The notes under the pieces: generated by a model
Seen by the model: the letters and a program-made list of their open reading frames with translations, nothing else
What the model was told of the DNA's origin: nothing
Database searches by the model: none
Made by a program: the position numbers and the translations under genes
In this document: positions 8,178 through 16,293 of the stretch, one piece after another
Layout: each line of letters opens with the position of its first letter
Numbering within the stretch: position 1 is the stretch's first letter
Assembly (NCBI RefSeq): GCF_001904745.1
Contig: NZ_MRCD01000099.1
Location: forward strand, 1 to 32,737
DNA: 32,737 bases
Direction of reading: 5' to 3'
Source: Calothrix sp. HK-06
Lineage (GTDB): Bacteria > Cyanobacteriota > Cyanobacteriia > Cyanobacteriales > Nostocaceae

Positions 8178-8240
8178 TTACTTCCTCGTGCGAGCAATGT
8201 AATCATAACCATCAATTGATTGACGCAACATAGGCGCCAT
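8178..8240 (-). CDS. Possible 20-residue leader peptide or gene tail
   Basis: On the reverse strand ATG 8240 opens a 20-residue frame, MAPMLRQSIDGYDYIARTRK, whose TAA (8178-8180) directly abuts the ATG of the 7737-8177 gene. It contains a GGCGCC site. It could be a leader peptide, the tail of a lost gene, or chance. The rest of the gap to 8473 is AT-rich and shows nothing recognisable; it should contain the promoter for this operon. Confidence 0.22.
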   Translation of the reverse strand: MAPMLRQSIDGYDYIARTRK

Positions 8241-8473
8241 TCAAAAATCTATTAAGTTTATTTCCTCCACTGACTCGGACAAGTTGTATAAACAAATATT
8301 TTATACTTTACTTTCATTTATACCTCGTAGATATATAGCTAAATTTATTTCATTCGATATTATTACTCTATCATACACCGATGTTTCAATTTGAATACCA
8401 CTTCGCGCTAGACTCTTTACGCTGCATAAACCAAGTTTTTAGGATTTTCTATATATGCAATGTCACAACGAAG

Positions 8474-9424
8474 TTAATCTGTTTCAACAGTAACTTGGCT
8501 AGATACAGCTATATATAAACCGATAAGGAGTATTACAAAACCTATCCAATTTGAAAAACTTAATCTTTCCCAAAATATTACCCAAGCAAAAAGGCTACTA
8601 ATAATTGGTTCTAACAAATGAACTAAGGAAACAACAACCGACGAAAACTTATTAAGACTATATGTCAATAACCCTTGACCGACTATTTGGCAAACCAGGG
8701 CAAGGCTAATCACCCAAGTCCATCCTGAGAGTGTAGAAGGAAAAATTTCATTTCCACTCAATAAAACGAAGGGCAACATCACTATAACAGAAATTCCACA
8801 AACCCATAATTGTATCGTTACCGAATCGAATTTGGTTCGTAGTTTTTCTACAGCTAGCAAATAAGCAGCAGCAAAAATCGCACTTAAAATAGCCACTGAA
8901 CTTCCAACTAAATTGCTGGTAGCAGTAGAGAGTTCCTCGATTTCGATGCCAATCGCTCCTGCAAAAGCAATAATCATTCCAATGACAAATTGGCGGTTGA
9001 AGCCTTGATTAAATAGTAACCATGCTCCTAAGCTAGTAAATATCGGCGCCAAATTATGTAGTACAGTAGAAATGGTAACACTAGTTTGAGTCAGTGACCA
9101 AGCAATGCAAACTAGATTTAAGGCAAACGAAACTCCAGAAGTTGACAATATTAACAAATTTTGATAATTATAAGGCTGCTGTTGTATTGGCTCCCTTGCT
9201 CTAAATTGTATTATCACCTTGACAAACTGCCACAGCGTAAAGAATATAGTAGCTAGCCAAAAGCGATTAAATACAGTAGCATCGGGACTAAGTTCGTTTT
9301 CGCTCCATTTCATAAAGATAGAACCGAATGATAAAGCAACTATACCGATAAATAACAAGGCAGGGGAAGCCATAGCTGATATTTTAGCCAATAGTCGCCC
9401 AATAAAATTCAGTTGATTTTCCAT
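8474..9424 (-). CDS. EamA-family (drug/metabolite superfamily) transporter
   Basis: A 316-residue membrane protein with about ten hydrophobic segments arranged as two five-helix halves, as in EamA/RhaT exporters. The first half contains FNRFWLATIFF and the helix SLTQTSVTISTVLHNLAPIF; the second half repeats the pattern as LNKFSSVVVSLVHLLEPIIS and LFAWVIFWERLSF, the usual end of each EamA repeat. Members export amino acids, nucleotides or other metabolites; the substrate is unknown. The ATG at 9424 is preceded by GGAG about 16 bases upstream, which is rather far. It stands alone, with its own intergenic spaces on both sides. Confidence 0.86.
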   Translation of the reverse strand: MENQLNFIGRLLAKISAMASPALLFIGIVALSFGSIFMKWSENELSPDATVFNRFWLATIFFTLWQFVKVIIQFRAREPIQQQPYNYQNLLILSTSGVSFALNLVCIAWSLTQTSVTISTVLHNLAPIFTSLGAWLLFNQGFNRQFVIGMIIAFAGAIGIEIEELSTATSNLVGSSVAILSAIFAAAYLLAVEKLRTKFDSVTIQLWVCGISVIVMLPFVLLSGNEIFPSTLSGWTWVISLALVCQIVGQGLLTYSLNKFSSVVVSLVHLLEPIISSLFAWVIFWERLSFSNWIGFVILLIGLYIAVSSQVTVETD

Positions 9425-9659
9425 CTTTTAGCTCGTTCTCCAAAGGAAAACATTAACACAAATAATAAAAGTCTGAATAACACTCCAATCATATACACTG
9501 CTCACCTTCCCCTGCTACTGCCAAATCAGATTTTACCAGGCAACGGCGCCTAAGAGCGTTGCGTAGATAAAATAATTATTTCCCATCTTGACGCCAAGCT
9601 GCAACCCTCCTATAGTTTTTCTACTCAAAAAAATTACTTTACTTATTGAGGTTAAAAAT

Positions 9660-10106
9660 ATGAATAAAATAATCACATCCAGTAACATCGCTATTACTGT
9701 TGCAACATCTCTAACAATATTTGCATGTTTCTTCCCATTTGTATCTCTTGCCGATGACAGTTTGACTTTGAAACAACTGCTATCATCTGTTCAAACGTCT
9801 CCACAGTCAGAAAAGCTCATTAATCAAATATCTAATATTTTGCGTTCTAGCAAAAAAAACACCGAGCAAATTCAATGTACGGGAACAAAACCAAATGGAC
9901 GCTATAGCTCTATATCTACTGCTATCGCTCCCTTTGATTGTCATTTTCCTAATAAATTAATAGTAACAATTAAAGCTACAAACTTTGTAATACTGCCTAG
10001 TGGTAGAGCTATACTTATTGAGAATGCTAAGAATTTTAATTTGATGCCAAAACCTATTCCTTTATCTTATCAAATAACTTCTTGGAGTTGGAAGAAGGCG
10101 CCTTAA
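9660..10106 (+). CDS. Small exported protein of unknown function
   Basis: This 148-residue protein has a Sec signal peptide: MNKI start, hydrophobic core TVATSLTIFACFFPFVS and a likely cut after LAD or near it. The mature part carries a Ser/Thr/Gln-rich stretch and two Cys (in QIQCTG and FDCHFP) that could form a disulfide, then a probable beta-rich C-terminus ending in TSWSWKKAP. GAGG 8 bases before ATG 9660 decides the start; an upstream in-frame TTG at 9588 would hide the signal peptide. It converges with the hybrid kinase gene 39 bases away. I do not recognise a family. Confidence 0.65.
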   Translation: MNKIITSSNIAITVATSLTIFACFFPFVSLADDSLTLKQLLSSVQTSPQSEKLINQISNILRSSKKNTEQIQCTGTKPNGRYSSISTAIAPFDCHFPNKLIVTIKATNFVILPSGRAILIENAKNFNLMPKPIPLSYQITSWSWKKAP

Positions 10107-10144
10107 TACAATTTCAGACTAAAATTTATAAAAAATGACCGTGT

Positions 10145-12088
10145 TTATTGGCAAATGTTCGGGTTTAGTACCTTTTGTATAACACTTACCAATGCTTCGG
10201 TTGTGAAGGGTTTTGGTAATACTTCTTGGAAGTTAAGACTTCTATTATAAGTATTTGATGAGTTGGATATTAGCCCACTCATCGCAATTATTTGCACTTG
10301 TGGATTGATGCGTTGTAATGTGAGAATTGTCGTATGTCCATCCATACAAGGCATCATCAAGTCTATTAGTACTAAATTTATATCATTTTTACACTGAGTA
10401 TAAAGCGCAAGTGCCTCTATTCCATCATTCGCGGTTAAAACTCTATAGTTATGGTTTAAAAGGGTAGTTTTAGTAATTTCACAGATTGCTGTTTCGTCAT
10501 CTACTACCAAAATTAATTCACCATTGCCGTTTCTTAAAGAAGTCTCGCCTTTTACTTCGGGTTCACTGACTTTGGAACTTGGTAAGTATATTTTAAAGGT
10601 GCTTCCTTTTCCTAACTCGCTATTAACATTTAAAAAGCCTTTATGATTTTTAATAATACCTATTGCACTCGATAACCCTAACCCAGTTCCCTTACCTACC
10701 TCTTTTGTGGTAAAAAATGGGTCAAAAATACGGTCTATAATAGACTGTGAAATTCCTGTTCCAGTATCACTAATAGTAATTACAATATATGCTCCAACTT
10801 TAGCATCCATATGCAAACGAGCATAGTTTTCATCAACCCAGGTATTAAAAGCGCTAATTTCTAATCTTCCTCCATCAGGCATGGCATCGCGAGCATTGAC
10901 TACTAAGTTTAGCAGTACCTGATGGATTTGAGTCGCATCTGCAAAAATAGTCCATAGGTCAGGTATAATATTTGTTTGAGTTGTGATAGATTTTGGGAAT
11001 GTTCTTTGAGCTACTCGTGCTATATCTAAAATCAAATGACTAGGTTGGAAAACAGCACAACTTTCCTCTACTCCTCGGCGAGTAAATGATAGAATTTGTT
11101 TGACTAAATCGGCGCCTCGCTTTGCACTATCTTCTAAAATTTTTAGCAATTGTTGAGTATTTTCATCAAGATTAGTAAATTTAAGAGGTAGCAGTTGAGC
11201 AACTGCCAAAATGGGAGTAAGAATATTGTTAAAGTCGTGAGCAATACCACTAGCTAAGGTACCTACACTTTCTAGACGTTGTGCGCGTAAAAACTGTGCT
11301 TGAAGTTGTTTTTTCTCAGTAACGTCAGTACTAACGTTAAGAATAGATTTCGGATTTCCTGCCTCATCCCGCATTAAAGTCCAGCGGCTCTCAACAATAA
11401 TATCTTTACCATCCTTTGTGACTTGGTGCAATTCACCCTGCCATTTACCTTCACGAGCCAGCATTGCTAACATCGTTTTAAATTGTGGCACATCCTTCGC
11501 ATCGTACAAAGTTTCGATGGCACTTTTACCAAGAATTTCTGCTGCCTCCCATCCATACAAACGTTCGGCGCCTTTACTCCAAAATAAAAGATTATTTTCA
11601 AAATCTTGAACGGAAATTGCATCCGTTGCGACATCTAATAAAGCAGCTTGTTCGTGGATTTGTTGTTGTGCCAGTTGTAACGCCTGCTCTGCACTGTGCC
11701 GCTTATGCCGTTCCTGCGCTTCCCTTAACTCCCGCTCTACCGCAGGAACTAGACGAGTCAAATTTCCTTTAATTAAATAGTCATGGGCACCAGCTTTCAT
11801 CGCAGCGACTGCGGTATCTTCGCCAATTGTACCAGAGATGATAATAAATGGTAAGTCCAGCTTTTGGCTTTGGACAATTTTAAGTGCTTCTAAGGCACTG
11901 AAAGCCGGCATACTATAATCTGCAATGACGATATCCCAAGAATGTTGGCTTAAAGCTGACTGCATCGCAACTGAGGTATCCACGCGAACGTAGTTTAGTG
12001 TATAACCACCACGACGTAGTTCTCGTAGGGTCAAGAGAGTATCATCTTCCGAATCCTCGACAATGATAATACGTAGGTGGGAGTTCAT
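10145..12088 (-). CDS. Hybrid sensor kinase: REC-PAS-HisKA-HATPase-REC
   Basis: This 647-residue protein contains, in order, a receiver (about 5-120, phospho-acceptor Asp57 in IADYSMP, Lys107), a coiled linker, a PAS domain (about 145-260), a HisKA dimer with the phospho-accepting His284 in GIAHDFNNIL, a HATPase with N-box NLVVNARDA, G1 DTGTG, F-box FDPFFTTK and G2 GKGTGLGLS, and a C-terminal receiver (about 525-645, Asp576 in LIDLMMP, Lys626). There are no membrane segments, so it is cytoplasmic. It starts 29 bases after the Rcp1-like gene, and the order (kinase, small regulator, hybrid kinase) suggests a phosphorelay in which the N-terminal receiver takes phosphate from the upstream kinase or its regulator. 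The signal sensed by the PAS domain is unknown. Confidence 0.93.
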   Translation of the reverse strand: MNSHLRIIIVEDSEDDTLLTLRELRRGGYTLNYVRVDTSVAMQSALSQHSWDIVIADYSMPAFSALEALKIVQSQKLDLPFIIISGTIGEDTAVAAMKAGAHDYLIKGNLTRLVPAVERELREAQERHKRHSAEQALQLAQQQIHEQAALLDVATDAISVQDFENNLLFWSKGAERLYGWEAAEILGKSAIETLYDAKDVPQFKTMLAMLAREGKWQGELHQVTKDGKDIIVESRWTLMRDEAGNPKSILNVSTDVTEKKQLQAQFLRAQRLESVGTLASGIAHDFNNILTPILAVAQLLPLKFTNLDENTQQLLKILEDSAKRGADLVKQILSFTRRGVEESCAVFQPSHLILDIARVAQRTFPKSITTQTNIIPDLWTIFADATQIHQVLLNLVVNARDAMPDGGRLEISAFNTWVDENYARLHMDAKVGAYIVITISDTGTGISQSIIDRIFDPFFTTKEVGKGTGLGLSSAIGIIKNHKGFLNVNSELGKGSTFKIYLPSSKVSEPEVKGETSLRNGNGELILVVDDETAICEITKTTLLNHNYRVLTANDGIEALALYTQCKNDINLVLIDLMMPCMDGHTTILTLQRINPQVQIIAMSGLISNSSNTYNRSLNFQEVLPKPFTTEALVSVIQKVLNPNICQ

Positions 12089-12117
12089 GAAAGGCGCCTC
12101 GCTACAACATTACCTAG

Positions 12118-12567
12118 CTATACAGGTGGTACTTCGTTCATTAGTAACCAATACATTCCCAATTGCCGAATTGCATCTGAAAACTGCATAAAATCGACAG
12201 GTTTACGAATGTAACTGTTGCACCCTAAGCTATAACTATTGAGCAAATCTTGTTCTTCATTAGAAGTTGTTAAAACCACTACTGGTAAAAGCTTAGTACG
12301 TTCATCTTCTCGCAAACGTCGCAAAACTTCAAGTCCATCAATGCGGGGCAGTTTTAAATCCAATAAAATCACCGTTGGCTTAATATTAATATCGCGTCCT
12401 TTATAAATTCCAGTGCCAAAGAGGTAATCTAAAGCCTCGACACCATCATGGGCTACCACAATTTCATTGCCAATGTGATGACGCTTGAGCGCGCGAATCG
12501 CTAATGCCTCATCATCAGGATTATCCTCAACCAAAAGGATACTTTTGTTACTTGCAATCACATTCAT
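12118..12567 (-). CDS. Rcp1-like single-domain response regulator
   Basis: This 149-residue protein is a lone receiver. Its acidic pocket is Glu14 and Asp15 (LLVEDNPDDE), the phospho-acceptor is Asp70 (LLDLKLPRIDGLEVL), the switch Thr is in VVLTTSNEE, and Lys122 is in YIRKPVDF. The insert with LFGTGIYKGRDIN and the PVDFMQF end are typical of Rcp1, the partner regulator of cyanobacterial phytochromes. Its start overlaps the end of the upstream kinase gene by 4 bases (ATGA), so the pair is translationally coupled and almost certainly cognate. It has no DNA-binding domain, so it must act through protein contacts, perhaps with the downstream hybrid kinase. Confidence 0.93.
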   Translation of the reverse strand: MNVIASNKSILLVEDNPDDEALAIRALKRHHIGNEIVVAHDGVEALDYLFGTGIYKGRDINIKPTVILLDLKLPRIDGLEVLRRLREDERTKLLPVVVLTTSNEEQDLLNSYSLGCNSYIRKPVDFMQFSDAIRQLGMYWLLMNEVPPV

Positions 12568-13982
12568 GCTCCAGCTTCTTCCGTTAACGTAAAGTAAAAA
12601 GTAGCTCCCTGTTCCACATTCCCCTCAGCCCAAACTCGACCTGAATGTCGGTGTACAATTCTTTGTACAGTAGCAAGCCCAATTCCATTACCAGGAAACT
12701 CATGCATCCCGTGCAACCGCTGAAAAGGCCCAAATAATTTATTACTATACGTCATATCAAAGCCGACACCATCATCCCGAACAAAGTAAACTACAGTGCC
12801 ATCCTCTTTCTGGGTTGCTCCAAACTCAATTTTGGCTTGGGGGTGCTTAGAGGTAAATTTCCAAGAGTTATTAAGTAAGTTTTCTAATAAAACTTGTAGT
12901 AAATTAGTATCCCCTTGAGCTAACAAGTTATTTTGAATTACAAATTCCACCTGCCGCTCGCTTTGATGTTGTAAATTCGTGCAGATGCGGCTAGCTAACA
13001 TACTTAAATCCACAGGTTTTAAATCTATATCGCTGCGCGTCACACGCGATAAAGTCAGAAGGTCATCAATTAATTGCCCCATCCGCTGAGTCGCTGACCG
13101 AATACGCTGTAAATAGTCTTCCCCAGTTGCGTCTAATTGGTCTAGGCAGTCTTCAAGCAGTGCTAAACTGAAGCCATCAATACTACGTAAAGGCGCCCGC
13201 AGGTCGTGGGAAACTGAGTAGCTAAAAGCTTCAAGTTCTTTGTTAACTACCTTCAAATCAGTAATGGCTTGCCGTAACTCCTGGTTCAAGCCTTGAACAC
13301 GCTCCTCAGCTTGCTGTCGTTCTATAATTTCTACTCGTAGTTCTGCTAAAAGCTCTGCGTGGTAGAGCGCAACCCCTAAATGGTTACCAATTTGGTTAAC
13401 AAACTCGATCTCGTTTGAGTGCCAAGTTCGCGCGGCACTACATTGATGAATACAAAGCAATCCCCATAAATTTTGCTCTAAAAGGAGTGGCACAACCAAA
13501 TTAGCCCGAACTTGAAATTGGGACAGTATATTAATATGACAATCGCTCAATCCATAATCGTATATATCTGCTACTGCCTGAACTCGACCATGTTGATAAT
13601 GAACTGCGAACTGTTCCCCAAAACAGTGGTCATGAATTTTTTGTCCCATCGCTGACCCAAAAGCTGGGTCTACATCCTCAGAAACAAATTCTCCATCATT
13701 CCAACCTGTATTTGGATAAAAGCGGAACATTGCCACGCGATCTGCTTTTAAAAGCTGACGAACCTCAGTAGCAGTAGCTTGAAAAATTGTTTCCAAGTCT
13801 AAAGGTTCCCGCAGACGGGTAATTACATGGAATAATGCTTTCTGTTGCTCTATGAAGGAACTCGCTTTTGCGATTTCTTGCTCGTAGTGCTGGACTTCGC
13901 CTGCTAAAATCTGTTTAATCTGCTCAAACGCTGCTTCATCTCGACATAAACTTCGCAATCTTGATAATGTTTCTAGATTCAT
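12564..13982 (-). CDS. Cyanobacteriochrome-type (DXCF GAF) histidine kinase
   Basis: This 472-residue cytoplasmic protein has an N-terminal coil, a GAF domain (about 60-210), a coiled linker (212-250), HisKA with His259 in FSYSVSHDLRAPL, and a HATPase with LLENLLNNSWKFT, DDGVGFDM, LFGPFQRLH and GNGIGLAT. The GAF has the canonical bilin Cys-His pair, Cys148-His149, in GLSDCHINIL, followed by FQVRANLVVPL and LWGLLCIHQC. It also has the second-cysteine motif Asp-His-Cys-Phe (118-121). The 28-residue spacing from Cys120 to Cys148 is that known for two-cysteine blue/green photoreceptors such as TePixJ. Hence it probably binds phycocyanobilin or phycoviolobilin. The gene leads the three-gene signalling operon and overlaps the Rcp1-like gene by 4 bases. 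Confidence 0.88.
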   Translation of the reverse strand: MNLETLSRLRSLCRDEAAFEQIKQILAGEVQHYEQEIAKASSFIEQQKALFHVITRLREPLDLETIFQATATEVRQLLKADRVAMFRFYPNTGWNDGEFVSEDVDPAFGSAMGQKIHDHCFGEQFAVHYQHGRVQAVADIYDYGLSDCHINILSQFQVRANLVVPLLLEQNLWGLLCIHQCSAARTWHSNEIEFVNQIGNHLGVALYHAELLAELRVEIIERQQAEERVQGLNQELRQAITDLKVVNKELEAFSYSVSHDLRAPLRSIDGFSLALLEDCLDQLDATGEDYLQRIRSATQRMGQLIDDLLTLSRVTRSDIDLKPVDLSMLASRICTNLQHQSERQVEFVIQNNLLAQGDTNLLQVLLENLLNNSWKFTSKHPQAKIEFGATQKEDGTVVYFVRDDGVGFDMTYSNKLFGPFQRLHGMHEFPGNGIGLATVQRIVHRHSGRVWAEGNVEQGATFYFTLTEEAGA

Positions 13983-14868
13983 CAGTTTCAGCTACTTAAC
14001 TTCAATAATCGCCTCTTTTATCTATCGCGCGTTGCTTGCGCGCAAATGTATTGTTTCTTAAATACTAAGATAACACTATGTGATGTTTATTAACAGCCGA
14101 ACAGCCCTACAACGTCACGACAGCTATGGCAAGGACAACCCTACAAGCTTTGCACGCATTTCGGGTTTTCATATCAATAAGTATTAATTTGTATATTTCG
14201 TGTGGCTACTTTCTCCAACAAGCACAAAATAATTTTTAAACTTTTACTGCAAAATACTAAGTAAATTATTAGGAGTGCTTTTCTTTAAGATATTCTTAAA
14301 GCATCAAAAGTTACCCAATTACAATTTACATACGCATGTACTGCATAGACGTGTAACCGCAGCAAGCCTTACTATTATATTCGTAGAAGTCTTTAAAAAA
14401 CTTTTAAGAATTATAGATATTTTTATGCCTATGCATAAGAATTTTATATGCATTCGTATTTAGATATGGAAAGAGCGAGTTTTATTTTTTATTGGCACCA
14501 ATTTGTTGCTTTGAATGCCTAACATAACTTATTCTCAATATTAGTATCTTTTTTGCAAGATAATTACGGCTAACCCTATCAAACAGGCAATTCCCGTGTT
14601 ATAAGCATTCGTATTTGCTACGGTGTTATGCGGATTTTTCGGCATAATTATGGCGACGATTAAAGACCGACCCTTGCCTTGGTATGTACGTTTAGATTCC
14701 TTACGATTGATTTTAATGGAGTAATTTACATTCAAGTTGGTATATACCATCAGGTTTTATTCAACGCCAAAATTTAAATATTTTTGGCACACATTATGTT
14801 TGGAAACATTAAACGCCTTGCCTGATGCGAAAAAACAAACTCTTGACTTACTAATCTAAGTTCCCTAA
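13983..14868. other. Gene-poor region with no supported gene
   Basis: About 890 bases. Near 14103-14150 there is a locally GC-richer patch with two similar pieces (CAGCCCTACAACG and CAACCCTACAAGC), probably a dispersed repeat. GCCAAAA (14766-14772) can pair with TTTTGGC near 14782-14788. Short open frames at 14083-14187, 14275-14463 and 14541-14750 (reverse) lack ribosome sites and recognisable content. The promoter of the photoreceptor operon should lie at the left end. Confidence 0.5.
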
Positions 14869-15048
14869 TATTTAGATTACCTAATTATTGGAGTTACTAA
14901 GCAAGTGGCTAGGCTTACAGAAAAAAACTCGGTGCCTAATAGTGCTACCCATGAACTTGTCTTAGAAACACAGGGGTTAAGGCGCCGCTTTGACAAGTTC
15001 GTAGCTATGGACTCGCTGGATATATGCGCCTTTGTCACCCCTTCATGA
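14869..15048 (+). pseudogene. Truncated N-terminal fragment of an ABC transporter ATPase
   Basis: The frame from 14869 to the TGA at 15046-15048 contains GVTKQVARLTEKNSV and then LVLETQGLRRRFDKFVAMDS with LDI. This matches the first beta strands of ABC-2 type ATPases (ETxGLxRRFGxFVAVDSLDL), which normally continue into the Walker A loop. Here it breaks off before Walker A into AFVTPS and a stop. No in-frame ATG opens it. It is read as a remnant of a lost exporter gene; a chance match is possible over so short a stretch. Confidence 0.5.
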
Positions 15049-15122
15049 CAGTGGCACCAATCTGTGAAAATTGACACTACTCTGTTAAGAGTGACAAATA
15101 ATTAGTTAATGTACAAATTAAG

Positions 15123-15194
15123 AGGCGCCACCCGGATTTGAACCGGGGGATGGAGATTTTGCAGATCTCTGCCTTACCACTTGGCTATAGCGCC
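15123..15194 (-). tRNA. trnC: tRNA-Cys (anticodon GCA)
   Basis: On the reverse strand the sequence folds as a cloverleaf. The acceptor GGCGCTA pairs with TGGCGCC, the anticodon stem GAGAT/ATCTC encloses CTGCAAA with anticodon GCA, and the T arm is CCCGG-TTCAAAT-CCGGG. The discriminator is U, as expected for tRNA-Cys. CCA is not encoded. It is 72 bases long. It is bordered on both sides by gene fragments. Confidence 0.96.
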
Positions 15195-16041
15195 ATATCT
15201 ACGAATTTTAGTATATCAGGTTTTAGTTTATTATTTCAACAATTTTTTATATTTCTGAGATTGCTCTTTATCAAGTTTTACCCTCATGGCACGAGCTTGT
15301 TGTTCGACATACTGCAATCCGGCTATCGTAGCTTTAATCCAATTGCTTATAGTACGAATGAATTAAAATCTCAAAAATTGAAAATAGGTTGGAGTGAAGG
15401 TAAAGCACGATTCGTTGTTAGGTGAATCACGGTAATCAGTCCGTAAATAATCTAACCAACCTGCAAAGGTTGAACTAAGAGACAGATGGATTTAACTTTC
15501 TAGGATGGCACTTCAAAGTGCTTTCAGACAGAAGATTTAAAAGTTATCCGCGTGTTGATGTCGCTTCAAAAGTCCAATACTAACTTTTCCCGCTTAAATG
15601 TTGAGATGAATTTATGTGCAGCTTATTATACGTATTTATCTTATTCCTTACTTAGATTAATCTTTGTGTGCATTTTAGCTGCAATATAATGCAACATCTT
15701 AATTGTCCGGTTTTTACTACTTTTTATTCCGGAAAACCGAATCAAACACAAGATAGTGAATTTGGTGCCACTCAGCAGGTCGCATGTATCAATACTGGAA
15801 ATAGGCAGGAGTCATACAAGTGAACTAATAAAAAACTGGGTAAGAGGTAGATAATGTCAAGCACTATAGTTGGAATACTATATACTTTTAATCAGTGGCA
15901 ATCAACCAATGAATATTTTTCTTGTCTTAGGGGATTTTCTTGCTTAATTTGATAAATTGCAGTATTTCGATTCGGTCAGTTGTGAAAAACCAAAAAGCAT
16001 GTCAGATAATTTGATAGCAAAATGCTTGCCTAGTCAAGTAA
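15195..16041. other. Gene-poor region with remnants
   Basis: Apart from the group II intron fragment (15479-15583), no gene is supported. A reverse-strand frame from ATG 15311 to 15231 encodes 26 residues (MSNKQARAMRVKLDKEQSQK and a Lys-rich tail), with no clear ribosome site. A forward frame 15854-15952 encodes 32 residues beginning MSSTIVGILYTF, with GAGG about 7 bases before its ATG. Neither is recognised. Confidence 0.4.
15479..15583 (+). pseudogene. Remnant of a group II intron reverse transcriptase/maturase
   Basis: Thirty-four codons read ETDGFNFLGWHFKV followed by LSDRRFKSYPRVDV and a TAA at 15581-15583. The TDGFxFLGWxFKV block followed by a K/R-F-x-S-x-P segment is a hallmark of the end of the reverse transcriptase domain in group II intron-encoded proteins. 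A frame shifted by one base upstream (from about 15450) reads QPAKVELR, like the LNxxKTxL element that precedes this block. No intact intron or domain V was found. It is a small fragment of a former mobile element. Confidence 0.6.
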
Positions 16042-16200
16042 AGGTTTACAGTATCTAGTATTGGTGAAGAAAAATTATTTAACGCGCGGTTCAAGGGACA
16101 TAACCGTGATAGTTTTATTGAATTGAGGAATAATTTAAATTTACCCTATCCTCAAAAAATGGCAGTCGCAGTATCAGTAAACGAAACTTATGGAAATTAA
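16042..16200 (+). pseudogene. C-terminal remnant of an ETHE1-like metallo-beta-lactamase-fold hydrolase
   Basis: The frame begins after a TAA (16039-16041) and reads RFTVSSIGEEKLFNARFKG, DSFIELRNNLNLPYPQKM and AVAVSVNETYGN before a TAA at 16198-16200. This is the tail pattern of ETHE1/persulfide dioxygenase-like proteins (TxSTIGEEKxxNPRL, then FVEIMNNLNLPYPKxIDxAVPAN). The metal-binding N-terminal two thirds are gone. Intact relatives oxidise glutathione persulfide, which fits other sulfur genes in the window. It ends 94 bases before the nitroreductase stop codon, tail to tail. Confidence 0.6.
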
Positions 16201-16234
16201 AATTGTCATCATAACTTCTCTCTTTTCTCAACCA

Positions 16235-16289
16235 TCTCCGCGTCTCTGTGGTAAAAAGTTTTTTATTTCAGCATAGAGACACAGAGAAG
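16235..16289. repeat. Imperfect inverted repeat at the end of the nitroreductase gene
   Basis: The left arm (16235-16250, TCTCCGCGTCTCTGTG) pairs with the right arm (16272-16289, CATAGAGACACAGAGAAG) at about 13 of 16 positions. It resembles the CTCCGCG/TCTCTGTGG dispersed repeats of cyanobacterial genomes and lies 5 bases after the reverse-strand gene's stop. It could stop or protect that transcript. Confidence 0.55.
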
Positions 16290-16293
16290 TACC

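Noticed and set aside
14083-14187. Forward 34-codon frame in a GC-richer patch
   Set aside because: No ribosome site; the patch has internal near-repeats and looks like a dispersed repeat rather than coding DNA.
14275-14463. Forward 62-codon frame beginning at a GTG
   Set aside because: The only purine-rich sequence overlaps the start codon itself, and the protein is unlike anything known.
14541-14750. Reverse-strand 69-codon frame with a hydrophobic end (GIACLIGLAVIILQKRY)
   Set aside because: No ribosome site, no recognised homology, and it lies in a region of debris. It might be a remnant, but I cannot support a gene.
14877-15077. Reverse-strand 66-codon frame
   Set aside because: It is antisense to the ABC ATPase fragment, which has a better protein match.
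15138-15425. Forward 95-codon frame
   Set aside because: It runs through the antisense of tRNA-Cys and has no coding character.
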